Shown one piece after another: positions 37,440-64,000 of a stretch of DNA of 64,000 bases. Positions within the stretch are counted from its first letter, which is position 1. Every line of letters begins with the position of its first letter. The notes beneath the pieces are model-generated. The model had not been told where the DNA came from, ran no database searches, and saw nothing but the letters and a program-made list of their open reading frames with translations. The DNA comes from Steromphala cineraria (taxonomy: Eukaryota > Mollusca > Gastropoda > Trochida > Trochidae), in NCBI GenBank assembly GCA_916613615.1, contig OU744724.1, positions 25,406,171-25,470,170 on the forward strand. Direction: 5' to 3'. A program made the translations under genes and the position numbers.

Positions 37440-37703
37440 ATGTGGGGTAAAACGCCCATACTGGGCAACTTGCCCCACACATAAGGGCGTTTTGCCCCAT
37501 GCATGGGGCAAAAAGGCCACACGTGATAAAATTGAAATCTTGCAATTTATCGAAAGTGATGCCGAGAAAACAAGTTCACTCATACCCTATCGATTGTTTT
37601 AAAAAAAAGAGATATTTTAACAACCAAAGTGTGAAAATAACCCCGATCTATAAAATGTAGTAAGACTTTGTTCTTAGCATGGGCGTCTTGCCCCACCTTC
37701 CCC
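37440..37703. repeat. Right subterminal GGGGTAAAACGCCC sites
   Basis: A forward GGGGTAAAACGCCC at 37443, inverted forms near 37465 and 37483 (GGGCGTTTTGCCCCA), a further GGGGCAAAAAGGCC at 37504, and the TIR at 37680-37703. Arranged as inverted pairs, mirroring the left side. Confidence 0.75.
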
Positions 37704-37865
37704 TATCTTGCTGGATCCAAATATTGTTTGTATCTGATATATTTGTATATTATTTTTGGAACATTTCTATTTAGAAAATTGTACAGTCGTTTGTTAGAAA
37801 TGCTATAGGAAAACTTACTTAAAACATATAAAACTGTGCGATAAAACAACATTTACCACCGTTCA

Positions 37866-37900
37866 TATTTCCCGCCAAATCTCAAAACCAAGATGGCGTC
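37866..37900 (+). promoter_or_regulatory. E2F-like and YY1-like sites at the PRORSD1-like start
   Basis: TTTCCCGCCAAA (about 37868-37879) matches the E2F consensus, and AAGATGGCGTC overlaps the start codon and resembles a YY1 element. Both lie within 30 bases of the ATG, so a compact TATA-less promoter is likely. Usage is inferred. Confidence 0.45.
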
Positions 37901-39261
37901 GGGTGACCACGAGCCGGTTGGCAAGGAAGGATTACTGGCGAAACTAAAAGAACTTGGACTCGACTGTGACACACACGAACATCCAGAGGTGAGGTCAGAT
38001 GTTTGGTCATCGGAATAACTGTCTGAACTGTCATGGTCCCCCACTACACTACACGCCGACAGTGACACCAAAGCAGTTCCACATTCACTAGTTTCAGTTT
38101 CCTATCCAAGTACAAACTTGAACCAAGATAGTTTCACATGGAGATTGCGATTTATGAGTTAACTTAAAAAACTGCTGTGAATGTCTTTTTCATTGCTGAT
38201 AAGACTTTTACTGTAGGATATTGTTATTTATTGACATTTCTTTTAGTAGTTATATTTGATTATATAAGCCTAAAGGGAGATAACTTGTTTTTGTATATTT
38301 CAAGCCTAAGAGACTAATAAGAAGAAAGATAATTCTTAAATTTTCGGGATTTATTGTTATTTAAAATCTTCAAATTCAGTTAAAACCAGAGGTATTAGCA
38401 TTGATTTATAAAAGAGTTAGTTTTAGAGTATATAAGATAAGAGTTAGTGAGCTTACAAAGTAAATACTGTATTTCCTCAAATAGACACCCCCGGCGTCTA
38501 TTTTTTCAGACCCCCTTTACCCCTGGCGTGTATTTATTTTCAGTAGGAAATTTCGTCCACGTTACACGTAGGAGAATACTTTATTAGCATTCAACGACGG
38601 GAGCATTATTAATCAACTTATCACATATTTTCTCCAAACAGCTCTATCCTCAGCCTCCATTCGAGACACGGCGTCTATTTGAGGCCTGGCGTCTTAGATT
38701 CAAGGATATATGGTAGAATAAATCAGGAAGTTTACTGAAATACTGAGTTTGTAAAACAGTTATTTTTGGTAAATGCCAAAGTACCATTTGACACACAATA
38801 CTAATCAACAATTGCAGGTGTTCACAGTGGAGCAAGCCCTACCCCACACCTCCCATCTCCAGGGCATGTTTGCCAAGAATCTCTTCCTTAGGGACAAGAA
38901 GAAGAGACTTTATCTCTTCTGTGCCGCACATGACGCAGACGTCAAGCTCAATGATTTAGCCAAGGCAGTGAAGGTCTCGGGTGGGTTCAGGTTTGCAGAT
39001 GAAAGTGTATTGAAAGAGAAGCTTGGACTAACACAGGGAAGTGTCACAATATTTGGACTTATAAATGATGTCGGGAAGGATGTTAAATTGATTTTAGATT
39101 CTCGGTTTGTGGACGATACCTACCAACGGATATACTTCCATCCGATGGTGAACTCTGCCAGCACTGGAATCTCACCCAGTGATCTGAAGAAGTTTCTGGA
39201 GTCAGTTGATCATGAACCCATGTTACTTGATGTTTCGTCTGTTGTCAGTGCAAGCACTTGA
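37893..39261 (+). CDS. PRORSD1: PRORSD1/YbaK-type aminoacyl-tRNA deacylase, 2 exons
   Basis: Free-standing prolyl-tRNA synthetase-associated editing domain protein (ProX/YbaK fold). Bacterial relatives hydrolyse mischarged Ala-tRNA(Pro) or similar in trans. Exons 37893-37988 and 38818-39261 (GT-AG intron, phase 0) give 179 aa, close to the usual family length. The N-terminus MASGDHEPVGKEGLLAKLKE resembles the family's first helix; HEHPEVFTVEQA and KNLFLRDKKKRLYLF are typical conserved segments, and GLINDVGKDVKLILDS with the FHPMVNSAS segment near the end forms the conserved core. AATAAA at about 39371 is a plausible polyadenylation signal. The intron contains a MITE. Family assignment is firm; the exact substrate is not readable. 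Confidence 0.9.
38467..38713. mobile_element. MITE in the PRORSD1-like intron
   Basis: The left end TACTGTATTTCCTCAAATAG and the inverted right end TACCATATATCCTTGAATCT are imperfect TIRs, each followed by a GACRCC-type word (GGCGTCTATTT repeated inside). No coding capacity. Confidence 0.6.
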
Positions 39262-41791
39262 GTTTACGAGAAGAACACTTTCTTAATCAGATCAGTGTTG
39301 TGATATGATCAATTTACATGCCGTCATGTTATATCCATCATGTTTCAATATTCCATATCATGTTTACTGCAATAAATATTTTTCTTGTTTGTATGACATT
39401 AGTGCCTCTTTTACGAGTCAATTTGCTTTATCAAGCTTACTTTCGGAATAGTATTTTTGAGCGAGTTGGAGTGTTGTTCGGTATAGAAAAAAATTTGTTC
39501 TTATTAGACTCATATGCTTGTCATTGATGCCATAATTTATAATAATTTACTAGTTTGAATTGTCATTCCAAATATTGATTTCATGTTGAATTGAAGGTGT
39601 ATGCAGGGTGTGAGTACATTGATGGAGTTCAAGGATATTTCTTTCACCTCATTAAAAAGTGTGAGAAATATTGTCCTCATTGGAGCATCAGAGTTATGAT
39701 CAGACCCGTTATACATACCGGTAAGTTCAATTGCAGAATCTATTGACATTAATGAATGATATTTTGTAAATGGCGTTCAAACTCAATCAAGAGCATCACC
39801 TGATGTAACCAAATGTTCACTCATCTCATGTACCCATTGTACTCGTCCTAAATCCAAAAAGTGATGTTTATATTGAACAAAAATAATGATATTCCAGAAA
39901 ATTTGAAACTCCAGAAAAGGTTATGGTTAACAAATGTGCAAAGTTTAGTTTATTTAGACCTATCAGACTTTGAGAAAATTGAGGGCACAACGGAAGGAAG
40001 GAAGGAAGGATGGAATGAATAAAAACAGTGGAATGTTTTCAGAATATTTTAAATGCTTTTGCTATCATACAAAAGACAAAACTTGAAACTTAGTTTCATA
40101 GTCTTCAGATTTCTTATTGAATTTTTGCAGCACATGGAAATTCAGAGGTTTTGAGCACTCTTGAGAAGAAACAAAACAACCACAAGTTGCCAAATGGGTA
40201 ACTAAAATTGATATCTTAAGATCATATAGCCATGGCCCATTATGTTAATCTCCATAAAGCCTAAAAATTTGAGAACCTCTTTTTGTTATATTTTGACAAG
40301 TACCGGTAATATCTTTTTATTGATAACAAAACAAAACCGACAAACTGGCAGATGATTTAATCTGTACACAATAATGACGCTACAGTGTATATATACAGCA
40401 ATGTACTGTACAGCAAGTATGTAAAGACAGACAGACAATCAGATCTGAAGAATGCAGAACTTTAAATGGTACAAAAGTAAGTTACCTATAGAAGTACTAA
40501 TACATGCGACAAGGGGATTCATACTTATTGCATTTTGAAAGGAAAGGACTAGAAACTATTTTTTTCTAACTGAGCATGTACTAACTGTAGCAATACTATC
40601 TAAAAGCATTTTTTTCTAAACTGATTTGTTATTTCAAATGTGACGAAAGCAATAAAAAGTTTAAATTAATGAAAGATAATTAAAGATAGTTGTGAAAGTG
40701 GTAGCACTAGTGGTAATAAAAAGTCATTTAGGGTCTATCACACAGTGTTTCCTTTGCGTCTTAATACCTCAATAAGTATAAAAAAATGAGGGAGAAAACC
40801 TGAGAGACTAAGTGATCAATACTGGTGCTGCATTTAGTGATTGAACAAACAGAGCAGAGATTGGAATGAGTGTCTGCACATGAATCAGATGGAAGGATAG
40901 ACATGAAGCTCATTTGGTACATTTACAGGATAACATATTACTGAGATATAGTGAATCTGTGCATACTTTCTATTTGAAAAATATTCTATGAAAGCAATTG
41001 TATGTGAAGTCTCAATATTATGATTTGAGAATACACAAATCACATGACAAGTACATCAACATTATCATTGGCAAGGTGAAAATGTCAAGATTTTTTACCT
41101 GAAATATTTCTTTGTCATAGACATCATAAACAAATCTTCATCTTGAATATATTATAAATTGCTAATTCTTCAATCCCTTCAAAATTGACAATAGACATAA
41201 TATAATTAATCCAATGAATTTGCAGAGAGATTAGACCAATATCAATTGGCAAAGGTACTTAAAAAATTGTTATGAATTCTGGATCTAGAAAATAGGACAC
41301 AAAGGAGTGTTATATCTACAAACTTGATCATGAATTCTATCAATAAACACAACCTCCTTTAGAATACAGGATATAAAGCGTCTCTCTTCGATAAATATCT
41401 GTGTCTGGGCACTTGAATGTTATCATTTCCAACACAATCAAAGAACAACTTCAGTTTGTCCCTTAGACATGATTAAAGCTTAACGATAATCATGGAAGAT
41501 AGGAAAACTTCAGCTGCATGCAGATCCCTTTACTTGAGAAGACGGACAAAAGGTTCTTTTATCTCCTTGTTTTGCAACTTGAGTACACGAACACTGTGAA
41601 AGTGTAAATTTCAATGCTAACAAAGTATGGTAAATCATGTTCATAAGAACCATATATCTGTTAGACAAGTTTGCAGAATTTGAGCTGATTATCCCTTTCA
41701 CCACTTCAGGCCTGAAACAGACTCAATTATGTATTTGTCTGTTTCTTAGAGTTAAGAGTTTTAATCAAGTGAGGTTAACCACATGTTTCCC
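39262..41791. other. Convergent intergenic region between PRORSD1-like and BUB genes
   Basis: Holds the 3' UTRs of both convergent genes. A GGAA microsatellite occurs at about 39992-40012. No additional coding exon, RNA gene or TIR element was recognised. Confidence 0.55.
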
Positions 41792-60108
<18,317 letters not shown>

Positions 60109-60199
60109 TTCGGTAATTGCCCTACGGATCACCTAAACAAAAAATTATCAACAACTTCACGTTATCTGAAGACCTCCATTTATTTTGAAAAGTGCGCTT

Positions 60200-60211
60200 T
60201 GCGCATGCGCA
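60200..60211. promoter_or_regulatory. NRF1-type palindrome TGCGCATGCGCA upstream of BUB
   Basis: TGCGCATGCGCA is the full palindromic NRF1 consensus, about 92 bases before the BUB start codon in otherwise CpG-poor sequence. NRF1 sites are typical of TATA-less promoters of housekeeping and cell-cycle genes. Position and match are seen; function is inferred. Confidence 0.6.
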
Positions 60212-61560
60212 TTTACACAGATATTACGAGTTATCTCACCTTTGTTTAGAAATCCACCGCTTGAATGTCAATTTTCACGCACTGCTTTTATACGGTATTT
60301 TGTCAGAGGACATTACTGTAAAATTTGCGATTTTGATTAGTTGAAAACTGAAACCAATTTTGAATTAAAAAATAAACACAGCATTGAAGAAAATAATTGG
60401 AATATCTATTTGTGACAGTTTAAAACAGGAAATTTGGACTTTAAATATATTTCTATAGTTAAGAAAATGTTACATTTCATTCTCAGTACGAAGTCAATTT
60501 ACATTTACTTTGTTGATATTTATTTTACTATTGTAACTTATTCACAGCAATTAATTCGTTAATTGAATATACAATAACTCAATAAAGACAATTATGTTAA
60601 CATAAGTTGCATGGACAAATCCTTTTCTTTCAAAGTTTCAAAAATATTTCCAACAGATGATAGTTATTTTTTTACATATATTTTAGAGTCTTAAAGATAC
60701 AAACATTGTTTGTATTGAAACAATTTCGATGGGGAAAAAACATGTTTTATGATAAGACTAAAATAACAGGAAACTGACTGCGGTATTTCGTTTTCAAAAC
60801 TTTGAGGAACGATATCAAGGACTTATGGCATGGAAATAATCATGTTATATGATAAGGCCAACAACGATTATACCTTCAAACCGCGGTATCTCTTTTACAA
60901 ACCAAAACTCAATGACTTATGACAAGGCATATTAAAGTTTTATGAGGATACAAACATTTTAAAGTGAATATTGCCATTCTATCACGCATTGCAATGCATT
61001 GAACGTGCCAAGATCCCGTCCCCTCAATGCTGTAGGCCTACTCGTCAAATATTGAAGACAAAGGTTCTTTCTGACAAATCGTGTATCAATTCTTTTAGCC
61101 CAATTGAGATAAAGTACGGATCGATTTAATAATTACAGATTTTTTCACGTACTATCAGAGTTTATTTTCACACCCAAGAGGTCTAAGATTTGTCATTATT
61201 GTAATATATGGACAGACTTTTTATCAAATAATACAAAATACAAACCCAATATCTCCTATTATGGGGATAGTTACTGAGAATTAAATTCTTTCAAATACAA
61301 ATTAACGGAATCGTATTTTGCTTTCTTGTTTTCTTCTCGTCAAAATCTTTTATTTTGAAGACTGAGAAACTCGTTGTTGCCAAAAGATCAGACGGTCTGT
61401 AACAAACATGTGTAGAAGTTGCAATGATATCTCCATAAATTAAAGTATATATGTTGACACTTTTTCACAAAATATATATTAAATTTGTCATCAATAGTGG
61501 CGGTCAAGTAGGAGACCAGTGCAAAGCGCGCCTTAGTGACCAAACGTTATTTCTCCTTAA

Positions 61561-61915
61561 AGGGGCAGTAGCACGTTTTTTGAAAATTTTATATTTCAAA
61601 TATTTCACTGATAATTGTAAGTTAATGCTAAATGTATTATATTGACAGTGTCAACAATCTCATTACACAAGCCAATCATCCATAGTCAGAGGACAAAGTA
61701 TGAAGATTCACATTAAATCCATTGGCGGCCATTTTTTGTGAACACCTTTAATTCATTTTGTGAAAGAAAAATGAATCGCATGGCTAAACTTTATGTTATA
61801 TTTTTGAATTAGTACTGCTCAATTTAGTTTCAATACATAGTCTTTCAACTGGAACCATTTATTTTCATTTTCCTGACATCACCTTATATTCCCCCTAAAA
61901 ACGTGCTACTGCCCC
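61561..61915. mobile_element. MITE with GGGGCAGTAGCACG ends and TTAA target duplication
   Basis: Left AGGGGCAGTAGCACGTTTTT and right AAAAACGTGCTACTGCCCC are inverted, and TTAA flanks both sides (61557-61560 and 61916-61919). No coding capacity. TTAA duplication is used by piggyBac- and Kolobok-type transposases. A truncated relative is at 21676-21770. Confidence 0.85.
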
Positions 61916-62698
61916 TTAAACGATCGACAGGTGGCGTGGTTTGTCATTATCAACCAACGAAAGCAAACGTTAAGAAACGTTGTGGTCCACGTTTGCATCG
62001 TTAGCGTGAGTTGAAGACTAACCATTGCAAAAAATTTTAAAAAAACCCGGCATTTTTCTTTAGGAAAGAATAACTTCGAATTCAAATATTTAATTTATAC
62101 ACAAAACGCAAAATTGAACTGTAGTGCACATATTTTAAGTTGTATGCTTCTCACGAGGGTAATACGCTATTTTACTGTTAGGTAAGATAATACACAAACA
62201 TATATCACCTATCCATTGCTTAAACTATTTTCTATGATGCGCATATCGAATGCTACCCTCCAAAGAGGCAAACTGAGCCGGGGGGAGCGCTTTGTCCCGA
62301 GTGATCTCAAATATTTCTTTATGGTCAACACATAAGTGTCAATTAAAGTTATCAATTATTTTTTAAGCAACTATAGTCAAAATAGAATTGTAATTTTCAT
62401 TCTATAATTTATCTGTATTTAAACAAACTTGATATTATAAATGAGTATCAAAATTATATCATAGGATTTTTGTTTCATTTAGAAACACATACATATTTTT
62501 TAGCATCAGTTTGATATTCATCATATATTTCATTTTATCTAAACAATAGGCCGAATGAGCAAGCCTGACAGAGATTAGATATTTGTAAAATGTTGTCTTT
62601 CAAGCCAATCAATTTTTTTTTTTCATATGTTTATTGTTTTCTGATACTAAATGAGTTATATTGTCAAGATTCTCATAGTTTTTCGAAATTCGTACATA

Positions 62699-63994
62699 CG
62701 AGGGGCGTTCAATAAGTGTTGCAAGCGGGGCATTGGTGTTTACACAAACAGTGTCAGCTTATAGCAGGTGTGACTATAGTCAAAACATAACATTGACACA
62801 TGTCAAAACAATTTCTAGACATAACAATTATTTAAATATAATAGCTGCGCTGACCTAGGGGTCTCCATAATCATGGATTCTCTCAAACATGAACAACGCG
62901 CTGTGATCAAGTTCCTTACTAAAGAGGGATGCAAAGCTACAGAAATACATAATCGTATGTGTAATGTGATGGGTAATGATGCTGCTAACTTTTCAACAGT
63001 TTGTCGCTGGTCTCTACAGTTCAAGCGGGGCAGGGAGTCTTTAGACGATGACCCACGGTCAGGCAGGCCATCTGAAGTCACCCGACCGGAAGTTATTGCC
63101 GCTATCAAAAGACGAATTTTAGCTGACCGCCGTGTTAAAGTTTCTGAACTGTCTTTGGAATTCCAGATATCAGTTGGAAGTGTTGAAAAAATAATTCACG
63201 ACCATCTTGGTATGTCCAAGGTATCTGCAAGATGGGTACCCAGAAACCTCACAGCACAAGATCGCCAGAAAAGAACCGAAAGTTGCATGGAGCTCCTGGA
63301 TCGGTTTAATGCGGATGAAGCCAGGTTTTTGTCTCGTCTGGTGACATGTGACGAAACCTGGATCCACCACTGGGACCCGGAAACTAAACTGGAATCCAAG
63401 CAATGGAAGCATCCGAGTTCACCGCCTCCCCTGAAGTTTCGCACTCAACCATCAGCTGGCCAGGTTATGGCGACAATCTTTTGGGATGCAAAAGGCATAT
63501 TATTAATTGATTACTTGCCAACCAAAACTACGATGAATGGTCAATATTATGCCAACCTAATGCAAGAATTGCGAAAGACAATTCGACAGAAACGCCGTGG
63601 AATGTTGACACGTGGTGTTCTGATTTTGCATGACAACGCTCCAGTCCACAAGTCAAGAGTTGCACAGGCCGCTATACGTGATTGTGGATTCGAACAGCTT
63701 AACCACCCACCCTACAGCCCAGACCTAGCCCCCAGTGACTACTTCCTGTTCAGAAACCTGAAATCCGCCCTACGTGGAAGGAACTTCCGGGATGACGAAG
63801 ACGTCAAAGCTGCCACAGAGGCGTGGTTAGGGGGGCAAACGGAAGACTTCTACAAAAGTGGCATCAAAAGTCTTAAAGAGAAATGGAATAAGTGTATTGA
63901 GGTGAAGGGTAACTATATTGACAAATAAAAGTAAAAAATTGACTACGCGAGTTGGTTTTATATTGAAGTTGCAACACTTATTGAACGCCCCTCG
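62699..63994 (+). mobile_element. Complete mariner transposon with perfect 26-bp TIRs
   Basis: 62699-62724 begins CGAGGGGCGTTCAATAAGTG; 63969-63994 is its exact reverse complement over 26 bases. TA duplications are at 62697-62698 and 63995-63996. The 1296-bp length and single uninterrupted transposase frame match canonical mariners. Identical ends and an intact frame suggest recent insertion. Confidence 0.95.
62873..63928 (+). CDS. Mariner transposase (DD34D), intact
   Basis: A 351-aa cut-and-paste transposase. The N-terminal half carries two helix-turn-helix regions that bind the TIRs (about residues 1-110, containing STVCRWSLQFKRGRESLDDD and RSGRPS), followed by the linker ARWVPRNLT, a variant of the mariner WVPHEL motif. 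The catalytic domain has TCDETWIHHW (first D), LHDNAPVHKS (second D) and YSPDLAPSDYFLF, with 34 residues between the second and third aspartates. Length and motifs equal those of active mariners, with no stop or frameshift. ATG at 62873 lies about 150 bases inside the left TIR. Similar frames are often labelled SETMAR-like; there is no SET domain here. Activity is inferred from integrity. Confidence 0.95.
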   Translation: MDSLKHEQRAVIKFLTKEGCKATEIHNRMCNVMGNDAANFSTVCRWSLQFKRGRESLDDDPRSGRPSEVTRPEVIAAIKRRILADRRVKVSELSLEFQISVGSVEKIIHDHLGMSKVSARWVPRNLTAQDRQKRTESCMELLDRFNADEARFLSRLVTCDETWIHHWDPETKLESKQWKHPSSPPPLKFRTQPSAGQVMATIFWDAKGILLIDYLPTKTTMNGQYYANLMQELRKTIRQKRRGMLTRGVLILHDNAPVHKSRVAQAAIRDCGFEQLNHPPYSPDLAPSDYFLFRNLKSALRGRNFRDDEDVKAATEAWLGGQTEDFYKSGIKSLKEKWNKCIEVKGNYIDK

Positions 63995-64000
63995 TAGTAA

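Larger units (their letters stand above)
33294..37703 (+). mobile_element. Pogo/Tigger-like DNA transposon, 4.4 kb, with TIRs and TA duplication
   Basis: The left end GGGGAGAGTGGGGCAAGACG and the right end (inverted GGGGAAGGTGGGGCAAGACG) are near-perfect TIRs extending to CCCA, flanked by TA (33292-33293 and 37704-37705). It contains a pogo-type transposase frame continued by OTU-like and PHD-like regions, and clusters of GGGGTAAAACGCCC words near both ends. A probable 5' UTR intron runs from the GTAAGT donor at 33446 to the acceptor ending at 34863. The coding region has one frame disruption near 35690, so this copy may be inactive. The right end stops only about 190 bases before the PRORSD1-like start codon. 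Confidence 0.85.
60109..62698. other. Region upstream of the BUB gene, no further gene recognised
   Basis: Holds the BUB promoter and one complete MITE (61561-61915). The rest is AT-rich without recognisable exons. Confidence 0.5.

Overview
The window is animal nuclear DNA: AT-rich, intron-rich, with GT-AG spliced genes and very many transposons. The repeat families fit a mollusc, probably a bivalve. Examples are elements that open with an AGCTCACC hairpin followed by TCCGTC runs and minisatellite cores, and MITEs that begin GGGGCAGTAGCACG. That placement is inferred from remembered repeat families, not tested.

Four cellular genes can be rebuilt exon by exon with consistent phases. (1) An RDH13-like short-chain dehydrogenase on the minus strand (3900-11616, 7 coding exons, 326 aa). 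(2) A second RDH-type dehydrogenase on the plus strand (12919-16976, 7 coding exons, 334 aa). These two lie head-to-head with nearly identical exon lengths and phases, so they look like an inverted duplicate sharing a 1.3 kb promoter interval. (3) A PRORSD1/YbaK-type aminoacyl-tRNA deacylase (plus, 37893-39261, 2 exons, 179 aa). (4) A large BUB1/BUBR1 spindle-checkpoint kinase (minus, 41792-60108, 24 coding exons, 1285 aa). Gene 4 combines BUBR1-type KEN/ABBA motifs with a BUB1-type CM1 motif and an apparently active kinase domain, as expected of an unduplicated MadBub gene. Genes 3 and 4 are convergent.

Mobile DNA fills the rest. A 5'-truncated LINE lies in intron 3 of the RDH13-like gene. 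Two copies of a minisatellite-bearing, hairpin-ended element lie at 18.8-21.05 and 27.66-31.4 kb. Between them is a 5.6 kb element with CCCAGCAGGCA inverted ends and ACGT-palindrome arrays (22012-27587), which holds a nested 2.07 kb TIR element and a candidate three-exon small gene. A 4.4 kb pogo-like element (33294-37703) has a transposase followed by an OTU-type protease domain and a PHD-like finger, bounded by many GGGGTAAAACGCCC sites. A complete, apparently intact mariner lies at the right edge (62699-63994). Several MITEs and fold-back repeats sit in introns.

The strongest leads are the transposase-OTU-PHD protein, the MadBub kinase with an REN in place of its second KEN box, the head-to-head RDH pair, and the composite CCCAGCAGG element.
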